DNA of 21,527 bases, from assembly GCA_965364515.1 (NCBI GenBank), contig CBDTXZ010000037.1, positions 1 to 21,527 of the forward strand. The letters run 5' to 3'. This document shows positions 6,661 through 14,439 of this stretch, in pieces. Within the stretch, counting starts at the first letter, position 1. Every line of letters begins with the position of its first letter. The stretch is from JAHEDH01 sp965364515. GTDB lineage: Bacteria; Actinomycetota; Acidimicrobiia; Spongiisociales; ZC4RG35. A model generated the notes under the pieces. It was not told the origin of the DNA, searched no databases, and saw nothing but the letters and a program-made list of their open reading frames with translations. A program made the position numbers and the translations under genes.

Positions 6661-8270
6661 GCACTCACGAGGTCCTCAACCAGCCACCTCCTCTCGGCAA
6701 CGTCGACCTCTATCACCACGACCCCGTGCTCGCCGGCGCCGTCCGAGAGCTGGGCGCCGACTGGGCGGAGACGCGCCTCGCCGAGTTCGGGCTTCTGGCC
6801 GGAACCGTGGAGACCCACGAGCTCGCAGAAGCAGCCAACCGATTCGAACCCGAGCTGAAGACCCACGACCGATACGGGCACCGCATCGACCAGGTCGAGT
6901 TCCATGCTGCCTGGCACACGCTCATGGGTCGGGCCGTTGCCCATGGGGTTCATTCTCTCGGTTGGGCGGAGGAGAGGCTCGGAGCTCAGGTCGCCAGAAC
7001 GAGCCTGATGTACCTGGACTCGCAGGTCGAACAGGGCCACGGATGCCCGATCTCGATGACGGCTTCGTCAGTGCCGACACTTCGAATGGCCCCGGAGCTG
7101 AGCAAGGTCTGGGAACCGCGCCTGCTGTCGACCGAATACGACCCGTCGTTCCGTCCGGCTGACGAGAAGTCCGGCGCCTTGATGGGCATGGGAATGACCG
7201 AAAAGCAGGGCGGGTCCGACGTCAGGACCAACACCACCACCGCCGAGCCCACCTCGGACGGGTACCGACTGACGGGCCACAAGTGGTTCACGTCGGCGCC
7301 GATGTGCGACGCGTTTCTCGTCCTTGCGCAGGCACCCGGTGGACTCTCGTGCTTCTTCCTCCCCCGGTTCCTCGACGACGGCACCGCCAACACGTTCCGC
7401 ATCCAGCGCCTGAAGGACAAACTCGGCAACCGGTCGAACGCCTCATCGGAGATCGAATTCGACGACACCGTCGCATGGATGGTCGGCGACGAAGGTCGCG
7501 GAGTTCCGACCATCATCGAGATGGTCAACGGCACCCGCCTCGACTGCCTCACCGGCTCGGCGGCTCTCATGCGCCAGTCACTCACCCACGCGGCGTGGCA
7601 CGTCAGCCACAGGTCTGCGTTCGGAAAGACCTTGATCGACCAGCCCGCCATGACCAACGTCATCGCCGACCTGGAACTCGAGACCGAGGCGGCCACCCTG
7701 ATGATGCTGCGGGTCGCCGCCATGTTCGATCGCGCTCCCGACGACGAGCGAGAAGCGGCTCTGCGCCGGGTGGCGACCCCGATTGCCAAGTACTGGGTGA
7801 CGAAGCGGACCACTGCAGTCGTGCGCGAAGCGATGGAGTGCCTGGGCGGCAACGGGTACGTCGAAGAGTCGCCGCTCCCCCGATGGTTCCGCGAATCACC
7901 GCTGAACGCCATCTGGGAGGGAAGCGGGAACGTCATCGCGCTCGACCTCCTCAGAGCGGTCCGGCGGGAACCCGAAGCGCTGGACTTCCTGACCGACGAG
8001 ATCCTCCTCGACGCCTCGGCAGCAGCCACCGAGCAACTCGCATCTGCGAAGGAGATGCTCGACGCATCGACGAACCACGAGTCGGACGCCCGTCGCATCG
8101 TCGAGCGGATCGCCCGTGCGTGGTCGTCGTCGTTGATGGCCCGGCACACCGGGTACGGCGATCTCTACGACGCAGGACGCATCCTCGAACCACATGCGAT
8201 GTTCGGAACACTCCCACACAGCGCGGAACTGCGTTCGATCGCCGGCCGATCGGTACCGACGCCGGTCTGA
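6657..8270 (+). CDS. AidB-like acyl-CoA dehydrogenase family protein
   Basis: The 537-residue protein is close in length to E. coli AidB (541) and has AidB-type rather than short-chain ACAD features: an extended N-terminus, MTEKQGGSDVRTNTT (180-194), GHKWFTS (208-213), and the C-terminal block ECLGGNGYVEESPLPRWFRE followed by IWEGSGNV, with Glu421 at the usual C-terminal acid position. The family binds FAD. E. coli AidB is induced in the Ada alkylation response and binds DNA, while other members act on acyl-CoAs, so a role in DNA protection here is inference. It starts by a 4-nt ATGA overlap with xpt, implying coupled translation, and converges on the AtuA-like gene. No ada, alkA or alkB neighbour is present. 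Confidence 0.88.
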   Translation: MSTHEVLNQPPPLGNVDLYHHDPVLAGAVRELGADWAETRLAEFGLLAGTVETHELAEAANRFEPELKTHDRYGHRIDQVEFHAAWHTLMGRAVAHGVHSLGWAEERLGAQVARTSLMYLDSQVEQGHGCPISMTASSVPTLRMAPELSKVWEPRLLSTEYDPSFRPADEKSGALMGMGMTEKQGGSDVRTNTTTAEPTSDGYRLTGHKWFTSAPMCDAFLVLAQAPGGLSCFFLPRFLDDGTANTFRIQRLKDKLGNRSNASSEIEFDDTVAWMVGDEGRGVPTIIEMVNGTRLDCLTGSAALMRQSLTHAAWHVSHRSAFGKTLIDQPAMTNVIADLELETEAATLMMLRVAAMFDRAPDDEREAALRRVATPIAKYWVTKRTTAVVREAMECLGGNGYVEESPLPRWFRESPLNAIWEGSGNVIALDLLRAVRREPEALDFLTDEILLDASAAATEQLASAKEMLDASTNHESDARRIVERIARAWSSSLMARHTGYGDLYDAGRILEPHAMFGTLPHSAELRSIAGRSVPTPV

Positions 8271-8366
8271 TCGTCGCCAGCGCCCTCGAGTCGACCGACG
8301 GGTTCCACGCGATGCGCCGCAGAAGCCCGACACATCCACCACCTCGATTCCGACCAGACGCGGACG

Positions 8367-10118
8367 TCAGGACACCCAAATCGCCGGAACCGGAACCTCG
8401 ATCGACCGGAAGTACTCGCTCAGCCCCTTCGCCTGGGGGTCCGGACGCAGCGACGACGACACCCCGTCCGACAGCAGACCGAAGATCTCGAAGTTGACCG
8501 CCATCAGGTTCGGCAGGACGTGCCGGACGATCCTGAACCTTGCAAGGTCGGGCATCATCCTCGCCAGACGCTCGGTGGTCAGGAACGATTCCAGCCACGC
8601 GTACTGCTCGGGTTCGCGCACGAACACGCCCAGGTTGGCGTTGCCGGCCTTGTCGCCGGATCGAGCACCGACGACGACCCCGATCGGGGCGAGCACGGTG
8701 TCGGCGCCTCCCCACGCCTCCGACGGAACCGGAAGAGGAGCGGACTCGACGCTCCCTTCCACCGGCGTGGGTGCGACCTCGAATGAGTCGCCGTCGACCG
8801 TCACGATCTGGGCGACTCGGCTTCGTCGAATCGTCGTCGGCCACATCACTGCGTACGGCGACGCAGATCCGGGCGGGAATTCACCGAAGTATCCCGGAAC
8901 CGAGCCCAGTGCGATGCTCGTGGAGGCGTTCGCCCAGGCGCGTCCGACCTTGCTCTCGTCGACGTCCCTGACTGCGATTCTGAGATAGCAGGTGGACGCC
9001 GAGTTCGAGCCGGACTCGGGTCGCCCGACGATTTCGGAGGTGACCTCGTCGTAGTCGTCCGGGTCCCATGGACAGGCATCCCAGAACTGGTGCTGCACCA
9101 GAGCGGCCTTCCGGTCGATGTCGCCGCCAGTGAGCCCGATCAGCACCGAGTTCCGGAAACCCCCGCCGTAGGCGGCGGAGACCTTGAGGGTGGCGGGCGG
9201 CGGCTCGCCGGCGATGCCGCTCAACCGGACGCGATCATCACCCAAGTCGTCGAAGGCGATGGTGTCGAATCGGGCGGTCACGTCGGGGTTGTGGTAGCGG
9301 GGTGAGCCGATCTCGTAGAGGAGCTGACTGAGGACCGTTCCGACCGACACCTCGCCGCCGGTCCCCGGGTGCTTGCCGATGACCGAGGAGCCGTCCTCGG
9401 CCACCTCGGCCCAGGGAAAGCCGAGGTGCACGGGCTCTTCCAGTTCGGAGAAGAACGAGTAGTTGCCTCCGGTGGCCTGGGTCCCGCATTCGATCACATG
9501 CCCGGCGACGACTGCACCGGCGAGTCGGTCCCAGTCGGTTCGCCGCCAGCCGTGATGCCACGCCGCCGGACCGACGACCAGCGCGGCATCGGTGATTCTG
9601 CCGGTGATGACGATGTCGGCTCCATGATCGAGTGCGGCGGCCACGCCCCATCCTCCGAAGTACGCATTCGAGGTGACCAGTCGGTCGATGCGGTCTCCGA
9701 GGGGCTCACCGGTGTCGAGATGCTGGAACGACTCTCCCGCCGCCACGTGCTCGCGCATGACCGGCATGAGATCGTCGCCGGTCACCGTGGCGATCTTCGG
9801 TGCGAGTCCGAGTCCATCTGCGACCTCCGCGACGGCTGCGGCACACCTGATCGGGTCGAGGCCTCCGGCGTTCGTGACGACCCGGATCCCGCGCTCGAGC
9901 ACGTCTCCGAGTACGTCGGCCATCTGGTCGACGAACGTGCGACCGAATCCGCCGTCCGGTCTGCGCGCCCGCATCCTCGCCAGGATGAGCATCGTGAGCT
10001 CGGCGAGCCAATCGCCGGTGAGCACGTCGACGGGCCCGCCGTCGACCATCTCCCTCGCCGCCGTCGGGCGGTCTCCGAAGAACCCCGAGATGTTTGCGAT
10101 GCGAATCGGTGCAGCCAT
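8367..10118 (-). CDS. AtuA/DUF1446 family protein with fused C-terminal AtuA-like domain
   Basis: The 583-residue protein starts PIRIANISGFFGDR, typical of the AtuA (acyclic terpene utilization)/DUF1446 family, with GDWLAELTM (35-43), VVTNAGGLDP (79-88) and VITGRITDAALVVGP further on. The DUF1446 part covers roughly residues 5-445. A second conserved domain from about 474 (APIGVVVGARSGDKAGNANLGVF) to the end corresponds to the small AtuA-like ferredoxin-fold domain that is a separate polypeptide in some organisms. AtuA is needed for citronellol/geraniol catabolism in Pseudomonas, but its reaction is unclear. No geranyl-CoA carboxylase genes occur here, so terpene use is not supported by context. 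Start ATG 10118 has TACGAT 8 nt upstream and no Shine-Dalgarno; it is divergent from the M20 gene by 38 nt. Confidence 0.88.
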   Translation of the reverse strand: MAAPIRIANISGFFGDRPTAAREMVDGGPVDVLTGDWLAELTMLILARMRARRPDGGFGRTFVDQMADVLGDVLERGIRVVTNAGGLDPIRCAAAVAEVADGLGLAPKIATVTGDDLMPVMREHVAAGESFQHLDTGEPLGDRIDRLVTSNAYFGGWGVAAALDHGADIVITGRITDAALVVGPAAWHHGWRRTDWDRLAGAVVAGHVIECGTQATGGNYSFFSELEEPVHLGFPWAEVAEDGSSVIGKHPGTGGEVSVGTVLSQLLYEIGSPRYHNPDVTARFDTIAFDDLGDDRVRLSGIAGEPPPATLKVSAAYGGGFRNSVLIGLTGGDIDRKAALVQHQFWDACPWDPDDYDEVTSEIVGRPESGSNSASTCYLRIAVRDVDESKVGRAWANASTSIALGSVPGYFGEFPPGSASPYAVMWPTTIRRSRVAQIVTVDGDSFEVAPTPVEGSVESAPLPVPSEAWGGADTVLAPIGVVVGARSGDKAGNANLGVFVREPEQYAWLESFLTTERLARMMPDLARFRIVRHVLPNLMAVNFEIFGLLSDGVSSSLRPDPQAKGLSEYFRSIEVPVPAIWVS

Positions 10119-10126
10119 CCGGGGTG

Positions 10127-10132
10127 ATCGTA
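10127..10132 (-). promoter_or_regulatory. -10 element TACGAT, likely leaderless promoter of the AtuA-like gene
   Basis: On the minus strand the order is TACGAT, CACCCCGG, ATG, an 8-nt gap without a Shine-Dalgarno. It nearly mirrors the opposite promoter at 10145-10150, and both start codons sit in the context CCGGATG. Confidence 0.5.
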
Positions 10133-10144
10133 GGTCTCAGCCGA

Positions 10145-10150
10145 TACGCT
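10145..10150 (+). promoter_or_regulatory. -10 element TACGCT, likely leaderless promoter of the M20 peptidase
   Basis: The order TACGCT, CACCGG, ATG gives a 6-nt gap with no Shine-Dalgarno. This argues for the start at 10157 rather than the longer in-frame start at 10094, which lies inside the divergent gene. Confidence 0.55.
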
Positions 10151-10156
10151 CACCGG

Positions 10157-11362
10157 ATGGAACGAATCTTCAGCCGCCTCGCCGACCTCGTCGCCATCCG
10201 CTCGATCACGGGCGACGAGACCGAGGCACGTGACCGACTCGCCACCCTGCTGGTCCGAATGGGTCTCACGGTCGACTCCTTCGATGCGGACCTGGCGGCG
10301 ATCACTTCGGACCCTGCCTTCCCAGGCATGGAGATGGAGCGGGCCACGCTTCCGGTGGTGATGGCGACGCTCAACGCCGGCGCCGAGGGACCACACCCCC
10401 TCCTGACGGGCCACATCGACGTCGTGCCTACGGGCGATCCCGGATCGTGGGCCTCGGATCCGTTCGAGCCGCGTGTCGACGGGGATCTCCTCTTCGGGCG
10501 AGGGACGTGCGACATGAAAGGCGGCGTCGTTGCGATCCTCGAGACGCTCGACCTGTTGATCGAAGCGGGCCACGCAGGACCCGTCTCGGTCGCGTTCGTG
10601 CCCTCCGAGGAGGATGGCGGCTCGGGAACGCTCGCCGCCATCCGTCGCGGAATCGAGGCGGATGTCGCCGTGATCCCCGAACCGACGAGTCTCGATATCG
10701 TCACGGCACATGCCGGAGCCATCACGTTTCGGCTCGTCATTCCCGGCAAGGCGGCGCACGCCGCCATCAGAACCGAAGGGGTGTCGGCGCTCGACGGGCT
10801 CGAGACGATTCGCCGGGCACTCGTAGATGACGAGCACTCCCGAAATGCCGCCGAAACCGACCCGAGGATGGTCGCCCTCGGGCTCCCGTACCCCACCATC
10901 ATCGGCCAGATATCGGGCGGCGTGTGGGCATCGTCGGTGATCGACGCCGTGGAGATCAGGGGCCGCTACGGCGTCACGATGGGCCAGGACCCCGCAGGCG
11001 CCGCCCTCGACCTCGAACGGTGTCTCGAGGCAGCATGGGCCGGAGACCCGTTCCTCTCGAGTCACCCGATGGATTTCGAGGTGTTCGGGGCCAGCTTCGA
11101 CTCCTGCGGAATCCCCGATGACCATGCTCTGCCGGCCTCGCTCGCTCGCAGCGTCGAGGCCGTCACCGGCCGAGCGGCCTCCCCGGTGGGGTTGCCGGCC
11201 GGGACCGACATGAGGCTGCTCGTCAACGAGGCATCGATCCCGACGGTGCTGTTCGGGCCAGGCGATCTCCGGGTCGCACACGCCGCCGACGAGCATGTCA
11301 GCCTTTCGGAGGTGGCGACCTGTGCCGAGGTCCTCACACATTGGGTCCAGAACCTGGATTGA
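10157..11362 (+). CDS. M20 family metallopeptidase (ArgE/DapE-type)
   Basis: The 401-residue protein belongs to the M20 di-zinc hydrolases, which include ArgE, DapE, carboxypeptidase G2 and aminoacylases. Ligand motifs are all present: GHIDVVP (His86, Asp88), GTCDMKGG (bridging Asp119), PSEEDGG (base Glu151, metal Glu152), PEPT (Glu175) and ADEHVSL (His380). The lid/dimerisation domain spans roughly residues 185-300, with GKAAHAA and His201 as the expected active-site histidine from the partner subunit. No signal peptide, so cytoplasmic. Start MERIF at 10157 is chosen because the upstream extension overlaps the divergent gene and a TACGCT element precedes this ATG. Substrate is unknown: N-acyl amino acid deacylation or dipeptide hydrolysis are equally plausible. 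hpd follows after about 100 nt with its own promoter. Confidence 0.9.
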   Translation: MERIFSRLADLVAIRSITGDETEARDRLATLLVRMGLTVDSFDADLAAITSDPAFPGMEMERATLPVVMATLNAGAEGPHPLLTGHIDVVPTGDPGSWASDPFEPRVDGDLLFGRGTCDMKGGVVAILETLDLLIEAGHAGPVSVAFVPSEEDGGSGTLAAIRRGIEADVAVIPEPTSLDIVTAHAGAITFRLVIPGKAAHAAIRTEGVSALDGLETIRRALVDDEHSRNAAETDPRMVALGLPYPTIIGQISGGVWASSVIDAVEIRGRYGVTMGQDPAGAALDLERCLEAAWAGDPFLSSHPMDFEVFGASFDSCGIPDDHALPASLARSVEAVTGRAASPVGLPAGTDMRLLVNEASIPTVLFGPGDLRVAHAADEHVSLSEVATCAEVLTHWVQNLD

Positions 11363-11370
11363 CTCCAGCG

Positions 11371-11395
11371 CTGATCGTGCAATATGTACAATCAG
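11371..11395. promoter_or_regulatory. 25-bp dyad operator overlapping the hpd promoter
   Basis: Half-sites CTGATCGTGCA (11371-11381) and TGTACAATCAG (11385-11395) flank a central ATA and match as an inverted repeat at 9 of 11 positions. The right half contains TACAAT (11387-11392), a good -10 element, and TTGACT at 11359-11364 resembles a -35 although the 22-nt spacing is long for that pair. A repressor bound here would block transcription of hpd-kynA. The palindrome style resembles sites of GntR- or IclR-type regulators, but no regulator gene lies in the window and the family cannot be assigned. Confidence 0.6.
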
Positions 11396-11454
11396 TCTTG
11401 GTTTTCTAGCCAAGCAGCGGCTCGTCGCCCACAATGAGTGGACAGGATTCAATC

Positions 11455-11459
11455 AGGAG
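11455..11459 (+). promoter_or_regulatory. Shine-Dalgarno sequence of hpd
   Basis: AGGAG ends 7 nt before the ATG at 11467. This favours 11467 (MSDLM) over the in-frame ATG at 11434, which has no such sequence. Confidence 0.75.
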
Positions 11460-11466
11460 CAGCTTC

Positions 11467-12564
11467 ATGTCAGACCTCATGCCCATTCTTGGCTACGACG
11501 CCATCGAGTTCTACGTCGGGAACGCCAGACAGGCGGCCCACTACTACCGGACGGCATTCGGATTCGAGGTGGTCGCCTACACCGGTCCCGAACACGGAGT
11601 CCGGGACCGGTGCTCGTACGTGCTGGAACAGGGCAACATCCGGTTCGTCATGACCGCCGGCCTCACTGCCGACTCCCCCATCGTCCGGCATCACGCTGCC
11701 CACGGAGATGGGGTGAAGGACGTGGCGTTCTCGGTACCCAACGCCGAGCAGGCGTTTGCGCAGGCCCTCGAGCGGGGAGCGACGCCCCACGCCGAGCCCT
11801 GGGCGGACGAGGACGAGCACGGCAAGGTGGTTCGCGCATCCATCGAGGCCTACGGCGAAACGACCCACACGTTCGTTGACCGAACCAACTACTCCGGCAC
11901 GTATCTGCCGGGCTTCAAGCCGACCAGACATCAGCGTCCGGCGGATCCCACCGGGCTGCGCCTCGTCGACCACGTGGTGTGCAACGTCGAACTGGGCGAC
12001 ATGGACCGGTGGGCGAAGTTCTACGCAGACATCCTCGGGTTCACCCAGCTCCATCACTTCGACGACGAGGCGATCTCCACCGAGTACACCGCTCTGATGT
12101 CCAAGGTCCTCTGGGACGGCGAGGGTCGAATCAAGCTGCCGATCAACGAGCCCGCCGACGGCAAGAAGAAGAGCCAGATCGAGGAGTACCTCGACTTCTA
12201 CGGCTCAGCAGGAGTCCAGCACATGGCGCTCGCAACCGACGACATCGTGACGACGGTACGCAAGATGCGTGAGAACGGCGTGCGGTTCCTCTCCACCCCG
12301 TCGACGTATTACGACGATCTCCGCACCAGGCTCGACTGGTCGACGATCGACGCAGACATCGACACACTCGCCGAGCTCGGAATCCTGGTCGACCAGGACG
12401 ACGAGGGATACCTGCTGCAGATCTTCACCAAGTCGGTCCAGGACCGCCCAACCGTGTTCTACGAGGTCATCGAGCGCCACGGCTCACGCGGGTTCGGCGT
12501 CGGGAACTTCAAGGCACTGTTCGAGGCGATCGAACGCGATCAGGCGGAGCGCGGGAATCTCTGA
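11467..12564 (+). CDS. hpd: 4-hydroxyphenylpyruvate dioxygenase
   Basis: Hpd converts 4-hydroxyphenylpyruvate to homogentisate using Fe(II) and O2, in tyrosine breakdown. The 365-residue protein has two vicinal-oxygen-chelate halves. Iron ligands are His169 (LVDHVV), His252 (VQHMAL) and Glu333 (FYEVIER). INEPADGKKKSQIEEYLDFY (226-245) and the end block GFGVGNFKALFEAIE are characteristic of true HPPD, which separates it from general VOC proteins; hydroxymandelate synthase is a close relative that cannot be fully excluded by eye. Start at 11467 is set by AGGAG 7 nt upstream. It lies behind the dyad operator candidate at 11371-11395, and its last 8 nt overlap the probable start of kynA. No homogentisate dioxygenase or fumarylacetoacetase gene is in the window. 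Confidence 0.95.
   Translation: MSDLMPILGYDAIEFYVGNARQAAHYYRTAFGFEVVAYTGPEHGVRDRCSYVLEQGNIRFVMTAGLTADSPIVRHHAAHGDGVKDVAFSVPNAEQAFAQALERGATPHAEPWADEDEHGKVVRASIEAYGETTHTFVDRTNYSGTYLPGFKPTRHQRPADPTGLRLVDHVVCNVELGDMDRWAKFYADILGFTQLHHFDDEAISTEYTALMSKVLWDGEGRIKLPINEPADGKKKSQIEEYLDFYGSAGVQHMALATDDIVTTVRKMRENGVRFLSTPSTYYDDLRTRLDWSTIDADIDTLAELGILVDQDDEGYLLQIFTKSVQDRPTVFYEVIERHGSRGFGVGNFKALFEAIERDQAERGNL
12546..12549 (+). promoter_or_regulatory. Shine-Dalgarno sequence for a non-AUG kynA start
   Basis: GGAG inside the hpd 3' end is placed 7 nt before the ATC codon at 12557. This spacing is ideal and is the main sequence support for initiation at that ATC. Confidence 0.5.
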
Positions 12565-13336
12565 GAAGGTCGGCGACTACGCCGACTACCTCCACCTCGG
12601 CGAGGTCCTCGGGGCGCAGCATCCGCTGAGCGATCAGCCGGACGAGATGATGTTCATCGTCATCCATCAGGCAACGGAGCTGTGGCTCAAGTTGGTCACC
12701 TTCGAGACCCGACTTGCGATGCTCCACATCGCCGGAGACGACCTGGGCCCGGCGTTCAAGGCACTGGCGCGAGTGGCCAGGATCCAACACGTGCTCATCG
12801 AGTCCTGGCAGGTGCTGGCCACGATGACGCCCACCGACTATCTCGCCTTCAGGTCACTGTTCGGTTCGGCCTCGGGCCTGCAATCGGCGCAGTATCGAGA
12901 GATCGAGTTCCTCCTCGGTCGACGGGATCGGCGCTATCTCGACAGCTACGACGGAGAGACACGGGAGAGACTCGAGGAGGTCCTCGCCACACCCAGCCTG
13001 TACGACGAGGCCCTCCTGCTGCTCGGTCGCCGAGGCATGCTCGGGATCGGCGAGCGCGATTGGAGCGAGCAGCACGAACCGTCCGACGACGTCGTGGCAG
13101 CCTGGCTCGAGGTCTACCGGTCCCCTGACGATCAGTGGGGGCTCTACGAGCTGGCGGAGAAGCTGGTCGATCTCGAACACGCTTTCAGCCGGTGGCGTTA
13201 CGAGCACTACCAGACGGTCCACCGGATCATCGGCTCCAAGCCCGGTTCGGGCGGGACGAGCGGGCTCGGCTACCTGAAGCGGGCGCTGGAGTTCACCTTC
13301 TTCCCCGAGCTCTGGGAAGTGAGAACGCGACTCTGA
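12557..13336 (+). CDS. kynA: Tryptophan 2,3-dioxygenase with apparent ATC start
   Basis: This haem enzyme opens the indole ring of tryptophan to give N-formylkynurenine, first step of the kynurenine pathway. From the proposed start it has 259 residues, near the usual bacterial size. Conserved blocks: YLHLGEVLGAQHPLS (11-25), FIVIHQATELW (33-43, active-site His37), SASGLQSAQYREIEFLLG (104-121), WRYEHYQTVHRIIGSKPG with probable haem ligand His217, and GSGGTSGLGYL (230-240). The reading frame has no ATG, GTG or TTG between 12269, deep inside hpd, and the conserved N-terminus. The ATC at 12557 would give MSEKVGDYADYL, with GGAG 7 nt upstream and an 8-nt overlap with the hpd stop. Alternatives are a sequencing error (ATG read as ATC) or a frameshift fusion with Hpd. 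Function is sure; the start is not. Confidence 0.9.
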   Translation: MSEKVGDYADYLHLGEVLGAQHPLSDQPDEMMFIVIHQATELWLKLVTFETRLAMLHIAGDDLGPAFKALARVARIQHVLIESWQVLATMTPTDYLAFRSLFGSASGLQSAQYREIEFLLGRRDRRYLDSYDGETRERLEEVLATPSLYDEALLLLGRRGMLGIGERDWSEQHEPSDDVVAAWLEVYRSPDDQWGLYELAEKLVDLEHAFSRWRYEHYQTVHRIIGSKPGSGGTSGLGYLKRALEFTFFPELWEVRTRL

Positions 13337-13381
13337 GGATCCGTGCCCGACGCCCGGGCCGGAGCGGGGCCCGACGCGAAT

Positions 13382-13404
13382 GAGGGGCCCACGGTGGGCC
13401 CCTC
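13382..13404. terminator. Bidirectional hairpin terminator between kynA and the ABC importer
   Basis: GAGGGGCCCAC (13382-13392) and GTGGGCCCCTC (13394-13404) are perfect inverted repeats around one G. The stem can be extended outward by CGAAT (13377-13381) and GTTCG (13405-13409) with one U-G pair on the plus strand. It lies in the 91-nt gap between convergent units, so it can serve both. There is no long U tract, which is common for actinobacterial terminators. A 9-bp direct repeat GCCCGACGC occurs nearby at 13345 and 13369. Confidence 0.75.
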
Positions 13405-13427
13405 GTTCGTTCGGGTCGGTCAGATGT

Positions 13428-14348
13428 TCACTCGAGGAACCCGTTCTCGGTGAGCCAGGCCGTGGCGACCTCGTCGGGGTCCTGGGCATCCAGCTCGACA
13501 CGCCCATTCAGGTCGAGGAGAACCTCGGTGGTGATCTCCGCAGAGATCTCATTGAGCAGGCTCGTGAGGTCGTCGCCGTATGCATCGACCACTTCCTGGC
13601 TGATCACCGGGACGATGTTCTCGGGGGCGATGAGCCCTTCGGTCTCCTCGAGTGCGACGAAGCCCCGCTCCACGATCACCGGTTGGGTCGAGAACAACAG
13701 AGACACGTCGATCTCGCCGGACTCGAGGGCGGCGATCCTCGCTGATCCCTCCTGGATCGACTCGAACGCCAGATTCGAGAGACCGTAGACGGAGACCACG
13801 CCTGCGTAGCAGGTGGCACGCTCCTCGCACTCCGGCGGTCCACCGAGCACGATGTCTCCGGCTCCTGCGAGATCCGCCACGGTCTCGACACCGGTTTCGT
13901 CGGCGAACGCCTGAGTCACGACGAAGACGTTCTTGTCCTCACCCGGGGCGGCGTCGAGCACGACCATGTCGAACGCTGCGAACTCCTCGGAGAGCGCAGA
14001 CACCCCCTCTTCGGTCGATACCGGCGCGTCCGCACCGAAACCCACCTGAAGTGAGGATCCGACGTACTCCGGAAGAAGGTCGATGTTGCCGGCCTCGATC
14101 TCGGGGAAGATGAGCTCACGCGAACCGAGATTCAGGTTGCGCTCGACCGGGTATCCGGCGTTCTCCAATGCTTGCGCATAGATCTCTGCGAGAAATGTCG
14201 ATTCTGGGAAGTTGAACGACGACACCGTGATGGTGGGTCCGTCGGCCACGTCTCCTCCCGACCCTTCGTCGCCGCCCCCGCATGCTGCGAGGATGAGCGC
14301 ACCGACGAGAAGAGCCGCCCCAAAGGCGTGATTGCGGAACATCCGCAT
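13428..14348 (-). CDS. Osmoprotectant-type ABC importer substrate-binding lipoprotein
   Basis: The 306-residue protein has a lipoprotein signal peptide: basic MRMFRNH, a hydrophobic core, and lipobox L20-A-A-C23, followed by a Gly/Asp/Glu-rich linker. The mature part matches the OpuAC/OsmF-like family that delivers glycine betaine, choline or related quaternary amines to a membrane permease: VSSFNFPEST, NLGSRELIFPEIEAGNIDLLPEYVG, and the duplicated second lobe beginning near GPPECEE. It is the last gene of the importer unit, 91 nt after permease 2, with its own AAGGAG just upstream, which could give higher output than the permeases. AGGAG is only 4 nt from the ATG at 14348, so the second ATG at 14342 is also possible. 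Ligand identity cannot be read. Confidence 0.9.
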   Translation of the reverse strand: MRMFRNHAFGAALLVGALILAACGGGDEGSGGDVADGPTITVSSFNFPESTFLAEIYAQALENAGYPVERNLNLGSRELIFPEIEAGNIDLLPEYVGSSLQVGFGADAPVSTEEGVSALSEEFAAFDMVVLDAAPGEDKNVFVVTQAFADETGVETVADLAGAGDIVLGGPPECEERATCYAGVVSVYGLSNLAFESIQEGSARIAALESGEIDVSLLFSTQPVIVERGFVALEETEGLIAPENIVPVISQEVVDAYGDDLTSLLNEISAEITTEVLLDLNGRVELDAQDPDEVATAWLTENGFLE

Positions 14349-14439
14349 GGGTCTCCTTTTCTTGTAGTGAAAGCGGGTGCCATGGAGGCACCCGGGGAGG
14401 GAACCCTATTCGCGGTCGGGACATTCCCCAATCCAACGG

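Noticed and set aside
9782..11452. A 556-codon minus-strand open frame opposite the M20 peptidase
   Set aside because: Antisense shadow: no recognisable motif, and the opposite frame carries all metal-ligand motifs of the M20 family.
12553..12570. A programmed +1 frameshift (CTC TGA G, similar to the RF2 site CUU UGA C) making an Hpd-KynA fusion
   Set aside because: The tRNA reading CUC would pair poorly with the shifted UCU, and the GGAG-ATC arrangement explains the junction without a shift. Not strictly excluded.
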